A DNA stretch of 64,000 bases from Pseudomonadota bacterium (GCA_024743055.1 JANSXH010000015.1:1-64000); one strand, 5' to 3'. Positions 26,037-35,868 are shown, numbered from the stretch's first letter. Numbers and translations are program-made. Notes: generated by a model from the letters alone, not told the origin.

Positions 26037-28895
26037 TTAATGAGCCTCCCCCCAGTTGTCGCCGATTCCGGCATCCACGGTCAGGGGAACGGAAATTTCT
26101 CTCGCTGGCAAGGCAGCGCTTTCCATAACTGTTTTAATGAGAGCGGCAGTTTCAGTGACTTGCTCTTCCGGGACTTCAAAAATAAGCTCGTCATGAACCT
26201 GTAGCAGCATTCGAGCCGATAGATTTGAATTTTTCAAGGCATCAGGTAACCGGATCATGGCGCGTTTAATAATATCTGCGGCCGACCCTTGAATAGGCGC
26301 GTTGATGGCCGCTCTTTCCGAGAAGCCTCGATGGGCACCATTCTTGTCATTAATCCCAGGCAGATGCACACGCCGACCAAAAACAGTTTCCACGTAGCCA
26401 TGCTCTCGACAGAATTCCTTAGTGGTATCCATGTAATGACGGATCCCGGGATACTGGACAAAATAGGAATTGATATAACCTTGGGCTTCGGTGCGGGATA
26501 CGTCTAACTGACGGGCGAGACCAAAAGCGCTTATCCCATAGATGATCCCAAAATTAATCGCCTTGGCCGACCGACGCATCATTGGGTCCATACCTTCAAG
26601 CGGGACATCGAAAACCTGAGAAGCCGTCTTGGCGTGAATATCAAGGCCTTGCTCAAAGGCCTCTTTCAGAGATCCGATATCGGCGATATGTGCCAGCAGC
26701 CGAAGTTCGATTTGGGAATAATCGGCGCTGATCAACTTATGTCCAGGTTCTGCAATAAAGGCCTGACGGAGTTTCCGCCCTTCTTCGGTGCGAATGGGGA
26801 TATTCTGGATGTTCGGATCCGTCGATGCCAATCGGCCTGTTGATGCTGCAGCCAAAGAAAATGAGGTATGTATGCGCCCAGTCTTTGGATTGATCTGAGC
26901 CTGCAGGGCATCCGTATAGGTGCTTTTCAATTTTGCCAATTGCCGCCAGTCAAGAACTTTACGGGCCAGCTCTACACCGTCAGCTGCCAGCCCCTCGAGA
27001 ACATTTACATCTGTCGTATAGGCGCCGGTCTTACCTTTCTTCCCGCCGCTCAACCCCATTTTGTCAAACAGGATCTCACCGAGCTGCTTAGGGGAACCGA
27101 CGTTAAACTCCTCGCCGGCCAGTGTATGAATCTCGATCACGAGTTCTGCCATTCGGGCGCCAAAATCCTCGGATAGTTTGCTGAGGAAACTGGCCTCAAC
27201 CTTTACACCTTCCTGCTCCATTCGGGCGATGACCGGTACAAGCGGTCGCTCAATGGTTTCGTAAAGACTCACGGATTTGGCTTTCGCCAGGCCAGGCCTC
27301 AAAACCTGATGCAATCTGAGGGTAATATCCGCGTCTTCAGCGGCATATTCCGTTGCCTTGTCGATTGGAACCTCGGCAAATGTAATTTGGGATTTCCCTG
27401 TCCCGGCCACTTCCTTAAACGGGATTGGGGAGATGCCAAAATGTAGTCTCGACAATTCATCCATGCCATGACCGTGAAGGCCTGCTTCCTGGCAATAAGA
27501 CAACACCATGGTGTCGTCTATCGGCCCGATGTTAATGCCAACCTGATTAAGGATCACCTGATCATATTTTATGTTTTGGCCAATCTTTAAGATGCCAGGG
27601 TCTTCCAGCATCGGTTTAAGTAAAGCTAACGCCTCTTCCATGGGAAGCTGGTTCGGTCCCTCTTCTGCCGCCTCAGCTCCGTCGCCATCAAAATCAAATC
27701 CTTCCTGGGCTTTCGGTGTGACATGGCCGAGCGGGATATAACAGGCTTTTCCTGGATGAATACAGAGGGAGACACCAACCAATGACGCCTGCATGGCATT
27801 CAAACCCGTGGTTTCCGTATCAACCGCCACATACCCGTAATGGCCGGCTTCCTCAACCCAGGTCCTCAAGCTCTCCATATCCAGTATTGTCTGATAGTCA
27901 ATCTCGACAGCGGGCGTATCGGTTTTTATTTCTTCCGGTTCATCCCGCGGCAAATTGGCGACGTCCTGTCTGAAGCCTTCACCGAAAAATTCCATGACCC
28001 GACCGGTCAATTGCTTGAACTCATTCTCTTTTAAAAATTTTGTCAGCGGTGCCGCCTCAGGCAATTCAACCCGAAGATCCATCACATCAATGTCCAGATC
28101 AACGTCGTTCTTGAGAGTGACTAGATCGCGGCTGACCCGAGCCATATCCGCGTGTTCGATCAGCTTTTCCCGGCGACCCTTCTGAGGGATCTCCTCTGCC
28201 CGTTGCAGCAAAGTATCAAGATCACCATATTCGTTGATCAGCAGGGCGGCCGTTTTTATACCGATCCCAGGGACACCCGGCACATTATCGACGCTATCTC
28301 CAGCCAGAGACTGAATATCGATCACTGCTTCTGGGCCGGCACCAAATTTCTCGCGAACTTCCTCAACCCCAATGATCTTGTTTTTCATGGGATCCAGCAT
28401 CGTGACGTCGCCTCCAACCAACTGCATCAGGTCTTTGTCGGAGGAGACAATGACGCATTCCATGCCCTTTGCCCTGGCCTGGGCCGCATAAGTTGCAATG
28501 ATATCGTCCGCTTCAAACCCTTGTTTTTCGATCGCTGGAACATTGAAAGCGCGCGTAGCCTCACGGACTAATGGGAACTGGGGAATCAAATCGTCGGGCG
28601 GTGCATCCCGGTTGGCTTTGTATTCAGGATATATTTCGGAGCGAAAAGTCTTTCGGCTGGTATCAAAAATTACGGCAAGATGACTGACCCGACCATCCCT
28701 CTGGGTGTCCTGAATCAGCTTGAACAACATATTGGAGAACCCGAGCACTGCCCCGGTCGGTGTGCCATCGGATCGGGTAATCGGCCCTCGTCCTCGGATC
28801 ATGGCAAAATAGGCGCGAAAAATATAGCCTGAGCCGTCGACCAGATAAATTCTGTGTTTTTGATCAGGATCGCCAGTGACGTCCGCTTCAGTCAT
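26037..28895 (-). CDS. polA: DNA polymerase I
   Basis: Pol I fills gaps and removes RNA primers in replication and repair. From ATG 28895 (MTEADV...) the protein is 952 residues; a longer frame adds 29 non-conserved residues. It has the 5'-3' flap nuclease domain (IYLVDGSGYIFRAYFA, SSDKDLMQLV, SLAGDSVDNVPGVPGIG). The 3'-5' exonuclease domain appears to have an intact acidic pair (VAVDTETTGL), so proofreading is probably active. The polymerase domain has SADYSQIELRLLAHI, RRSAKAINFGIIYG and LLQVHDELIFEVP. It is monocistronic or followed upstream by a small zinc-finger gene. Confidence 0.97.
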   Translation of the reverse strand: MTEADVTGDPDQKHRIYLVDGSGYIFRAYFAMIRGRGPITRSDGTPTGAVLGFSNMLFKLIQDTQRDGRVSHLAVIFDTSRKTFRSEIYPEYKANRDAPPDDLIPQFPLVREATRAFNVPAIEKQGFEADDIIATYAAQARAKGMECVIVSSDKDLMQLVGGDVTMLDPMKNKIIGVEEVREKFGAGPEAVIDIQSLAGDSVDNVPGVPGIGIKTAALLINEYGDLDTLLQRAEEIPQKGRREKLIEHADMARVSRDLVTLKNDVDLDIDVMDLRVELPEAAPLTKFLKENEFKQLTGRVMEFFGEGFRQDVANLPRDEPEEIKTDTPAVEIDYQTILDMESLRTWVEEAGHYGYVAVDTETTGLNAMQASLVGVSLCIHPGKACYIPLGHVTPKAQEGFDFDGDGAEAAEEGPNQLPMEEALALLKPMLEDPGILKIGQNIKYDQVILNQVGINIGPIDDTMVLSYCQEAGLHGHGMDELSRLHFGISPIPFKEVAGTGKSQITFAEVPIDKATEYAAEDADITLRLHQVLRPGLAKAKSVSLYETIERPLVPVIARMEQEGVKVEASFLSKLSEDFGARMAELVIEIHTLAGEEFNVGSPKQLGEILFDKMGLSGGKKGKTGAYTTDVNVLEGLAADGVELARKVLDWRQLAKLKSTYTDALQAQINPKTGRIHTSFSLAAASTGRLASTDPNIQNIPIRTEEGRKLRQAFIAEPGHKLISADYSQIELRLLAHIADIGSLKEAFEQGLDIHAKTASQVFDVPLEGMDPMMRRSAKAINFGIIYGISAFGLARQLDVSRTEAQGYINSYFVQYPGIRHYMDTTKEFCREHGYVETVFGRRVHLPGINDKNGAHRGFSERAAINAPIQGSAADIIKRAMIRLPDALKNSNLSARMLLQVHDELIFEVPEEQVTETAALIKTVMESAALPAREISVPLTVDAGIGDNWGEAH

Positions 28896-28918
28896 CTTAT
28901 TTGTTCCGTTCTCAGGCT

Positions 28919-29098
28919 CTAATGATCCCCGCCCGGTTTTGCGCCTGGCTTCAACACATAGACGCGCCCACAATACGGGCATTCCACCTGGCCTTTGTCC
29001 CCCATATTCAGAAAGACCCTGGGATGTCCCAATGCACCTTTGCCCCCGTCACAAGCTATTTTTGATTTCTCGACTTCAATTGTCTCAATGGCTTGCAT
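28919..29098 (-). CDS. CHCC-type zinc-finger protein
   Basis: This is a 59-residue protein in which the ligands C18, H27, C42 and C45 are seen in CDGGKGALGHPRVFL and VECPYCGRVYVL. This is the zf-CHCC pattern found in the C-terminus of the complex I accessory subunit NDUFS6 and in many small alphaproteobacterial proteins. The ATG at 29098 is preceded by GAGG. The longer open frame upstream has no conserved sequence. It lies 23 bases upstream of polA on the same strand and may share its promoter. Function is unproven; a link to complex I assembly is possible. Confidence 0.8.
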   Translation of the reverse strand: MQAIETIEVEKSKIACDGGKGALGHPRVFLNMGDKGQVECPYCGRVYVLKPGAKPGGDH

Positions 29099-29269
29099 CA
29101 ATCCGCCTCGTCTTACTGCAAAATATTGACCATGTCTCACTACCAGACTGATTTTTCCGATCAAGTGAACCCAAGGATGATATCGATTGCCGGTCAGGAA
29201 GCAACCGAGAAATGTCTGCTTTTTAAATTCGCGACACAGAAAATTCCGTTCCACCAAATTGCAGGTGCC

Positions 29270-29295
29270 AAACTATCATACGAGTCGTATAGTTT
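29270..29295 (+). promoter_or_regulatory. Palindromic operator upstream of the AEC transporter
   Basis: The 13-bp perfect palindrome ATACGAGTCGTAT (29278-29290) is framed by AAACTA (29270-29275) and TAGTTT (29290-29295), a second complementary pair with unequal spacing. It lies 60 bases before the transporter start, in an otherwise empty spacer. TetR- or MarR-type binding is plausible; no regulator gene is adjacent. Confidence 0.45.
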
Positions 29296-29356
29296 GTCCG
29301 TTAGGTCTAAATAATTGTCACTGGAAAAAGTGGAAAATCCGGGCAGGATGCGATCT

Positions 29357-30244
29357 ATGGAAGCGCTTTTCTACCATGTAAGTAATGTTCTACTACCCGT
29401 CCTCATCTGCGTTCTGGCGGGATATGGTCTTGCGCGTTTCAATGTCTATTTTGATACAAAAATGGTGGGGAGCCTGGTTTCCAACATCGGATATCCAACG
29501 CTTATTCTCTCTCATTTGTCAGGGCAACATATCGAATTCGAAGCTTTCATACGAGTAATGGCAGCTTCGATTGCAATGATTGCCTGTTTCGGCCTGATCG
29601 CCTTCATATTTTTAAAGGTTATCAAGCTTCCCGTGCAGGCTTTTCTTTCTCCAATGATGCTGAACAATGTGGGGAATATTGGACTGCCCGTCAGCTTTCT
29701 GGCTTTCGGCAACAGTGGATTGTCGGTCTCTCTAGCTGTAGTGATTATCGTTCTGATCGGTGTTTTTAGTGTCGGTATTTGGGTACCGATTGGCAAAATC
29801 AGCTTTAAAGATCTTATTCGTCAGCCGGTCATCTACTCGGTTATCATTGCCCTGGTCCTGCTGGCAACCAATACAACACTTCCCGTCCCGCTAACAAAGT
29901 CGTTCACCATCTTGGGCGGCCTTGCCATTCCGTTAATGTTGCTAACCTTAGGCTTTACGCTGGCAACCTTAAATACTGGCGGACTGCTGAAAGGATTCCT
30001 ACTAGCGTTGTTCCATCTCACCATGACCGTCACAGTTGCCTACGTCCTTTCACATTTATTCCAAATGCAAGGTGTGACGCGGGGCGTCTTCATCTTGATG
30101 TGTCTCATGCCGTCTTCCGTGGCCACTTATCTGTGGGTAGAGAAATACCAACCGGACAACGCGCCGACTGTCGCGTCCATGATCCTCTTCTCTTCCTTGC
30201 TGACCATTGCTGTCGTACCTCTAGCCCTCACCTACTGGATTTAA
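29357..30244 (+). CDS. AEC family transporter (auxin-efflux-carrier-like)
   Basis: This integral membrane protein of about 295 residues has ten hydrophobic segments arranged as two five-helix halves, typical of the AEC/MdcF family of secondary exporters and importers for organic anions. Conserved features are the polar break NVGNIGLPVSFLAFG in the middle of the first half and LGGLAIPLMLLTLGFTL in the second. I chose ATG 29357 because GGGCAGG lies 9 bases upstream; ATG 29348 is an alternative. Substrate unknown. A palindrome 60 bases upstream suggests local regulation. Confidence 0.82.
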   Translation: MEALFYHVSNVLLPVLICVLAGYGLARFNVYFDTKMVGSLVSNIGYPTLILSHLSGQHIEFEAFIRVMAASIAMIACFGLIAFIFLKVIKLPVQAFLSPMMLNNVGNIGLPVSFLAFGNSGLSVSLAVVIIVLIGVFSVGIWVPIGKISFKDLIRQPVIYSVIIALVLLATNTTLPVPLTKSFTILGGLAIPLMLLTLGFTLATLNTGGLLKGFLLALFHLTMTVTVAYVLSHLFQMQGVTRGVFILMCLMPSSVATYLWVEKYQPDNAPTVASMILFSSLLTIAVVPLALTYWI

Positions 30245-30331
30245 AACACTTTATCCGTTGTAGGGCTTGCATAGACCAAGTCTACAATCTATGTGTAAAA
30301 GCACATTCATCAAAAAAGCCAGAAAAATACA

Positions 30332-31303
30332 ATGAATATTCCTGCTTCAGTTGCGGTGGACCTGCAGGTTCGGAACCTGCGAAAAACATATAAGATAAAA
30401 GGATCTGCACCAGACAAGGAAGCGTTAAAGGGAATTGATCTTGATGTCCCAAGTGGATCTTTTTTTGCCCTCCTCGGGCCAAACGGTGCGGGCAAGTCAA
30501 CCTTGATCAATATTATCGCCGGATTGGTCAACAAGACCAGTGGTCATGTCTCCATTTGCGGCCATGATACGGAAACCGATATGCGGGCGGCCAGAAGTGC
30601 CATTGGTGTGGTGCCGCAAGAACTTAATTTGGATGCTTTCTTCACCCCTCGTGAAGTTATGGAATTTCAGGCCGGGCTATACGGCGTTCCGAAATCCGAG
30701 CGACGTACAGATGACATTTTGAAAGCCATGGGGCTGGATGATAAGGCCGATGTCTATGCCCGAACACTGTCGGGCGGTATGCGAAGACGGCTTCTGGTCG
30801 CCAAAGCTTTGGTTCACAGCCCGCAAGTTCTTATTCTGGATGAGCCGACTGCCGGCGTAGATATCGAGCTCAGGCAACAGCTTTGGCAATATGTAAAGGA
30901 CCTGAACGAGAACGGGACGACTGTTATCCTGACTACCCATTACCTGGAAGAAGCAGAAGAACTCTGTGACACCATCGCCATCATAAATCATGGGGAAGTC
31001 GTTGCCTGCGAACCCACCAGCACGTTGCTCGGGAAGCTCGATATGAAAAATGTCTGCCTTATCCTGGCAGAGGATATTGTCGAAGTTCCACAGGGCTTGC
31101 AAAAATACCAGGCATCCTTAAGCCATGGCCGCCGCCTCAGCATTACCTATAAGCCAAGCGAAACAGCCGTTGCTGAAATCCTCAAGATCGTGACGGAGTC
31201 AGGCCTGGATATTGTTGACCTGACGACGGAAGAGCCTGATCTGGAAGATGCGTTTCTACAGATGACTTCATCCCAAAAAAAAGCGGAACCATCTGAAGCA
31301 TAG
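30332..31303 (+). CDS. ABC transporter ATP-binding protein (YadG/CcmA-like)
   Basis: This 323-residue ATPase has Walker A GPNGAGKST (residues 49-57), signature LSGGM (146-150) and Walker B VLILDEPTAGVD (166-177), then the H-loop THYLEEAEELCD. The C-terminal 80 residues are the extension found in drug- and polysaccharide-export ATPases of the YadG type. Its natural partner, a six-helix ABC-2 permease, is normally the next gene but is absent here: an amidohydrolase follows. The permease must be encoded elsewhere, or it acts with another system. Confidence 0.85.
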   Translation: MNIPASVAVDLQVRNLRKTYKIKGSAPDKEALKGIDLDVPSGSFFALLGPNGAGKSTLINIIAGLVNKTSGHVSICGHDTETDMRAARSAIGVVPQELNLDAFFTPREVMEFQAGLYGVPKSERRTDDILKAMGLDDKADVYARTLSGGMRRRLLVAKALVHSPQVLILDEPTAGVDIELRQQLWQYVKDLNENGTTVILTTHYLEEAEELCDTIAIINHGEVVACEPTSTLLGKLDMKNVCLILAEDIVEVPQGLQKYQASLSHGRRLSITYKPSETAVAEILKIVTESGLDIVDLTTEEPDLEDAFLQMTSSQKKAEPSEA

Positions 31304-31455
31304 CGATATGGCTTGGCAGCGTAACGACTGACCAACCACCAAAAGCAGAGGGCTTGGGAAAAATATTTTAATGGAATTGCGATAGTAGCTCGTGGCATAT
31401 TGATTGCTTCCAAACAATTTATGCACCGAAATCATTAAACAAGAAGGCATGAAAA

Positions 31456-32646
31456 ATGGCAGGCACATTATATACGGGCGGGGATGTATTCGACGGCACA
31501 GGAAACCTTCTGACGAACCACGCGGTTCTCGTCGAGGGAGATAGCATCACCGATGTCGGTCCGGCTGAAAAATTCACTGACCATGCAGGAGATACTGTCG
31601 ACACCAAAGGTGGTACCCTTATGCCCGGTATCGCCGACTGCCATGTCCATCTCGTCTATAAGGGTGAAGCGGATCCCCGCGGCAGTATCCAGGATGTCAA
31701 TCCGGGTGAGATTACGCTCCGGGTTTTGGAGAACGCCCAGACTTCACTGAAGGCTGGTATTACCGCCGTCAGGGACTGCGGCGGCCGGGAATATCTCGAA
31801 TTTCCAGTGCGCGACGCCTGCAACAGCGGTCGCTTTTTTGGGCCCAATATCATGGCATCCGGAAAGATGATCTGCATGACGGGCGGTCATGGCAATAAGA
31901 ACGGACGGATTGCCGATGGTTGCGATGAAGTGGTGAAAGCCGTGCGGGAACAGATTCATGCCGGTAGTGATCTGATCAAGATCATGGCAACCGGCGGTGT
32001 CATGACCCCCGGAGTTAATCCGGAAGACGCCCATTACAGCGCCGATGAAATGCGGGTCGGAGTACAGGAAGCCACGCGCTTTCACAAGACTTCCGCAAGC
32101 CATGCACAAGGGGCAGAAGGGATCATGAACGCCGTCAATGCCGGCATCACCTCCATTGAGCATGGTATTTTCATGGATCAAGAGTGTCTGGATGCCATGT
32201 TGGAAAAGGGCACCTATCTGGTACCGACCTTGGCGGCGGTGCAAAACATCATCAACAATGCGGATAAAGGTATTGCCGACTATGTGGTCGACAAGGCCCG
32301 CCGGGTGTTTGAGCGGCATCAGGAAAGCTTCACCATGTTCTACAAGGCCGGCGGTAAAATCGCCATGGGAACCGATGCAGGCACGCCGTTCAATCTGCAT
32401 GGGGAAAATGCCATGGAAATGGCCTTTATGGTTGATTGTGGCATGTCCGCTACCGATGCTCTGTCAAGCGCCACGTCCGTCGCCCATTCTCTTATGACAC
32501 TCGATGACCGAGGCCAGATCAAGCCCGGCTTCAAAGCCGATATGCTGATTGTCAATGGCAACCCAACAGAGGATATTCTGATGGCTGCCGCCAGTAAAAA
32601 CCACCGGATGGTGGTCAAAAACGGCCGCAAAGTAGACCTGCCCTGA
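31456..32646 (+). CDS. Metal-dependent amidohydrolase (imidazolonepropionase/prolidase-like)
   Basis: This 396-residue cytoplasmic hydrolase of the amidohydrolase superfamily has the metal ligands H-x-H in DCHVHL, a probable carbamylated lysine in SDLIKIMATGG, histidines in SHAQG and IEHG, and the catalytic aspartate in GTDAGTP. The C-terminal beta domain closes with GFKADMLIVNGNP. This pattern matches the group of Xaa-Arg/Xaa-Lys dipeptidases and related imidazolonepropionase-like enzymes. Substrate is not readable. AAGAAGG lies a few bases before the ATG. It appears monocistronic. Confidence 0.82.
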   Translation: MAGTLYTGGDVFDGTGNLLTNHAVLVEGDSITDVGPAEKFTDHAGDTVDTKGGTLMPGIADCHVHLVYKGEADPRGSIQDVNPGEITLRVLENAQTSLKAGITAVRDCGGREYLEFPVRDACNSGRFFGPNIMASGKMICMTGGHGNKNGRIADGCDEVVKAVREQIHAGSDLIKIMATGGVMTPGVNPEDAHYSADEMRVGVQEATRFHKTSASHAQGAEGIMNAVNAGITSIEHGIFMDQECLDAMLEKGTYLVPTLAAVQNIINNADKGIADYVVDKARRVFERHQESFTMFYKAGGKIAMGTDAGTPFNLHGENAMEMAFMVDCGMSATDALSSATSVAHSLMTLDDRGQIKPGFKADMLIVNGNPTEDILMAAASKNHRMVVKNGRKVDLP

Positions 32647-32734
32647 GCTTGGCTAATAGGTAAATTCAATTTGCTCAAAGGCCAGCTTGCGTTAAATTAG
32701 GGACATGGTACCGCAATTAACTAAGGAGCGGAAC

Positions 32735-32923
32735 ATGTCCCTAAGCACCGATATTGAACGGGTCCAGTCGAAATCCTTGAGGAAACGGCAGCGTATTATG
32801 CGGGAAACGGCACTCTTGCAAGGCTTATCGGATCCTCATAAGAGCGATCTCGCCCGGACCGTTGATGCCAATCAGAAAAAATCCGAGCAAAAAGCGAAAC
32901 TGGACCGTCTCCGCCGCGCTTGA
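32735..32923 (+). CDS. Small basic hydrophilic protein, unknown function
   Basis: This 62-residue protein begins at an ATG preceded by a clear AAGGAG Shine-Dalgarno with suitable spacing, which supports real translation over the longer frame from 32705. The sequence is charged and predicted helical (RVQSKSLRKRQRIMRETALL) with a lysine/arginine-rich tail. There is no membrane segment, cysteine or recognised domain. It may bind nucleic acid, but that rests only on composition. It lies alone between the amidohydrolase and a tRNA gene. Confidence 0.55.
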   Translation: MSLSTDIERVQSKSLRKRQRIMRETALLQGLSDPHKSDLARTVDANQKKSEQKAKLDRLRRA

Positions 32924-33010
32924 CACCTCAAGACGGCCCAAAAGCACGAATTCGGACCTAAAACCGTTGCACTCCCAGAGCGGTTGGGCTATAGCAATGT
33001 CCTCTTCTCA

Positions 33011-33087
<77 letters not shown>

Positions 33088-33105
33088 TTTTTCTACCAAT
33101 CCCCC

Positions 33106-34230
33106 TCACCCCATCTTCGCCAGATGAGCGTCCAGGTTTTCGTGGAAATGGACGATGGCTTTTTCGTAGTGGCCGAAGGTGAAGTGGGTGTTGGCGTTAG
33201 TGGCCAGGCCCTCCTGGATGGAGCAGGCGGCTTCGCGGTCTTCTTCGATGCCAGAGGATTTCACGAACACCGCATCGCGCTCGGCCACTTCCATATCGAC
33301 CAAGGAGCCGTCGCCTTTCAGGTTACGCACCCGGTATACATAGGTCCGTGTTAGCGTCGGTGAGATGGGTTCTAGAATGATCAACTGGGTATGGCTGGAG
33401 AGCATGGACATATGGGTGTTCGGGAACAGCTGATAGACATAGGTGGCCATGCCGTTGATGTGGCGCTCTTCCCGCGGAATATCCCGTAATTTGTTGATCC
33501 GCCGGAACGGAAAAATAATCCGTGAATTGGTCCCGAAATTCTCAACGACATTGATGTTATCCAAGCCGTAGGGATAGAAGGTGCGGTTATGGAGGCTCTT
33601 GATGTGATACCCCTCCATGGAGGTTTCGGCGATTAGCTTCCAATTGGCCTCATCCTCATGTTCCGTCTGGCTGAACATATCCTGCTCCGGCTTGAACACC
33701 TCGGGAAAAGCATCCAGCGCACCATTGGAAATAGGATCTTCCTGGGTCACGAACACCAGCCCGCCCCGCTCCTCCGCGGTCACCGGCACAAGTCCGTGTG
33801 TCGCCTGATCCACGCCCGGAAAGCCGTCAGCGCCCGGGATATATTTCAAGTTTCCATCGAGCCCATAAGTCCAGGAATGATAAGGACAAACAAAGGCCCT
33901 GACACAACCGCTATCCTTGGCAACAGCCATACCACGATGGCGGCAGCTGTTCCGAAACGCACGAACAACGCCATCATCGCCGCGAACGACCACGAGAGGC
34001 GTTCCCGCCGCTGTACGGGCAATGAAAGATCCGTTTTCGGGCAAAGCAGCAGACGGACAAAACGGTACCGGCAGCCGCCGCAATAGCCCGATTTCCGCAT
34101 CGAAGCGGTCTTGCGATTGATAGTTTTCAACGGGTTCCCGCCAGACACTTTCACCGACATCCGTGGTCTTGTTATCGATATGCGAAAAAATGCGATCTAT
34201 GACATCATGGTCATTCATTACAAGGGTCAT
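33106..34230 (-). CDS. Rieske-type aromatic-ring-hydroxylating oxygenase, large subunit
   Basis: This 374-residue protein (ATG 34230; a longer frame adds 11 residues) has the Rieske [2Fe-2S] motif C96-R-H98 ... C115-P-Y-H118 (NSCRHRGM and CPYHSW). Its C-terminal catalytic domain has the mononuclear-iron segment [20 protein letters not shown]. Such alpha subunits hydroxylate aromatic or quaternary-amine substrates and need a reductase partner, which is not nearby. A strong promoter (34263-34291) precedes it. It is the first gene after tRNA-Arg, on the opposite strand. Substrate unknown; the sequence resembles the broad SRPBCC/Rieske family. Confidence 0.85.
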   Translation of the reverse strand: MTLVMNDHDVIDRIFSHIDNKTTDVGESVWREPVENYQSQDRFDAEIGLLRRLPVPFCPSAALPENGSFIARTAAGTPLVVVRGDDGVVRAFRNSCRHRGMAVAKDSGCVRAFVCPYHSWTYGLDGNLKYIPGADGFPGVDQATHGLVPVTAEERGGLVFVTQEDPISNGALDAFPEVFKPEQDMFSQTEHEDEANWKLIAETSMEGYHIKSLHNRTFYPYGLDNINVVENFGTNSRIIFPFRRINKLRDIPREERHINGMATYVYQLFPNTHMSMLSSHTQLIILEPISPTLTRTYVYRVRNLKGDGSLVDMEVAERDAVFVKSSGIEEDREAACSIQEGLATNANTHFTFGHYEKAIVHFHENLDAHLAKMG

Positions 34231-34262
34231 GGCCGAGCTCTTTTTGTTTGTTATTTTCGGCA

Positions 34263-34291
34263 ATTCTACTATGTCCCGATTTTTTTGTCCA
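34263..34291 (-). promoter_or_regulatory. Sigma-70 promoter of the Rieske oxygenase gene
   Basis: On the minus strand TGGACA (34291-34286), a 17-base spacer and TAGAAT (34268-34263) match the consensus at five of six positions each. The start codon is about 33 bases further on. Confidence 0.6.
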
Positions 34292-34509
34292 TGATCCTAA
34301 GCGGCAGGCCCGCCCTCAAAAGGAGGTTCTCTTCCTCTCAAACCTGTTACCTGTTCTGGCAAACCAACCCTTGACATGACATGGCAGGATCATCACTTTT
34401 AGGGTCTTACCAGATGTGCTTAGTTCCCTTGCCCGTATCCTATTCACAGGCTTTAAAGAGCCGAACCTAACCCTTGTAAACCACAGTCCAGATTTTAAGG
34501 AGACGCCAT

Positions 34510-35169
34510 ATGTCACTCAGAATTAACGATCAAGCCCCGAACTTCGACGCCGAAACCACGGAAGGCCGCATCAATTTTCATGACTGGCTGGGAGATAGCT
34601 GGGGCATCCTGTTTTCCCATCCAAAGGACTATACACCGGTCTGTACAACCGAACTTGGCTATGTGGCCAAGCTGAAACCGGAGTTTGAAAAACGCAACTG
34701 CAAGGTCATTGGCCTCAGCATTGATCCGGTCGATAACCATCAGGGTTGGGCCGACGATATTGAGGAAACTCAAGGTTCCAAAGTCAATTTCCCGATGATC
34801 GCTGATACGGATCTGAAGGTCGCGCTCGCCTATGACATGTTCCCCGCCGACGAAGACGCAGCCATGGAAAATCGCACGGCAATGACCAATGCAACGGTTC
34901 GCACCGTTTTCATTATCGGCCCCGACAAAAACATCAAGCTGATGATGGTCTATCCGATGACCACAGGCCGTAATTTCGATGAAATCCTGCGGGTTCTGGA
35001 TTCCATGCAACTGACGGCAAAGCACAAAGTCGCGACACCTGTGAACTGGAAGGACGGTGAAGATGTCATTATCGTTCCAGCCGTAACAGACGAGATGGCC
35101 AAGGAGAAATATCCGGAAGGTTGGAAGACCCTGAAACCTTATCTGAGATATGTGAAACAGCCGAGCTAG
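34510..35169 (+). CDS. Peroxiredoxin, 1-Cys (Prx6-type)
   Basis: This 219-residue thiol peroxidase reduces hydrogen peroxide and organic peroxides. The peroxidatic cysteine is C45 in HPKDYTPVCTTELG, with the family threonine and arginine partners present. The length and the C-terminal extension (VNWKDGEDVIIVPAVTDEMAKEKYPEGWKTLKPYLRY) are typical of the Prx6 group. There is no resolving cysteine in the usual place, so it is of the 1-Cys type. AAGGAG precedes the ATG. A GC-rich terminator follows, so it is monocistronic. Confidence 0.93.
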   Translation: MSLRINDQAPNFDAETTEGRINFHDWLGDSWGILFSHPKDYTPVCTTELGYVAKLKPEFEKRNCKVIGLSIDPVDNHQGWADDIEETQGSKVNFPMIADTDLKVALAYDMFPADEDAAMENRTAMTNATVRTVFIIGPDKNIKLMMVYPMTTGRNFDEILRVLDSMQLTAKHKVATPVNWKDGEDVIIVPAVTDEMAKEKYPEGWKTLKPYLRYVKQPS

Positions 35170-35201
35170 TCTCTGCATTTCACCAAAAGCAAACCTGATT
35201 T

Positions 35202-35233
35202 GGGCGCCCCGCCCTATGAAAAGCGGGGCGCCC
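35202..35233 (+). terminator. GC-rich terminator after the peroxiredoxin gene
   Basis: GGGCGCCCCGC (35202-35212) pairs with GCGGGGCGCCC (35223-35233) over 11 bases around a ten-base loop, followed by TTATCTT. It separates the peroxiredoxin from the convergent fic gene. Confidence 0.85.
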
Positions 35234-35262
35234 TTATCTTATTCAAGGGCGAGAGATAGGTC

Positions 35263-35868
35263 CTAAAGGTCATCCATATATTTGGTATAGAGGCGACGGA
35301 AAACGGAGACAGTTGGTTTCCAGTTACCATCCATGGCCTTTGCCGCCGCCTTGCCGTAGGAATCGCCAGGCCGGGGCCGGACAACGATAAACGGCGGTAT
35401 GCCGTACCGCATCGCCAATGAATTGGCCCAGATGCGGGCCGTGCGACCATTGCCGTTGACAAACGGATGCAGGCGTACCCATTCGGCATGGGTCCAGGCA
35501 CAAAGATCTATCACTTCAACCACATCCTGAACCGTTAACGCCTGTCCTGGAGCGATTCTGATATCCAGGGCGGCCACCATTTTCTGGAGCTTTTCCTCAA
35601 AATCAGCCAGTTCCGTCGCCAGACCGGCGGACATCACCCCAAGCTTACCGCCGACTTGCACTTCCAGCCCGTCAAGTCCCGGCTCACCTCGAAACAGACC
35701 AATATAATGTGGGTTCGGTGCCCTCAGATCCCGCATGAGCAGGCGATGCCAGTTACGGGCATCGGTCAGGGTAGGCGGTTTCCGCGACGCGGCATGCCAG
35801 GCTGCTTCTTCCAGCACTTCTTCGATATTCTTTTGCAGCTGCGGACTGTTTTTGTCCCAGTCACTCAT
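35263..35868 (-). CDS. Fic-domain AMP-transferase-type toxin
   Basis: This 201-residue protein has the Fic active-site motif HPFVNGNGRTAR (residues 134-145) with the catalytic histidine and the phosphate-binding GNGR. An upstream GLFRG-type flap region is at about residues 57-61. Fic proteins transfer AMP (or other nucleotides) to hydroxyl groups of target proteins. The start overlaps the end of the RHH antitoxin gene by eight bases, a typical toxin-antitoxin coupling. No inhibitory (S/T)xxxE(G/N) helix is evident in the toxin itself. Target unknown. Confidence 0.88.
   Translation of the reverse strand: MSDWDKNSPQLQKNIEEVLEEAAWHAASRKPPTLTDARNWHRLLMRDLRAPNPHYIGLFRGEPGLDGLEVQVGGKLGVMSAGLATELADFEEKLQKMVAALDIRIAPGQALTVQDVVEVIDLCAWTHAEWVRLHPFVNGNGRTARIWANSLAMRYGIPPFIVVRPRPGDSYGKAAAKAMDGNWKPTVSVFRRLYTKYMDDL

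Noticed and set aside
29093..29314. 73-residue plus-strand frame between the zinc-finger gene and the AEC transporter
   Set aside because: No conserved motif or ribosome binding site, and it contains the palindromic operator, so the stretch is better read as a regulatory spacer.
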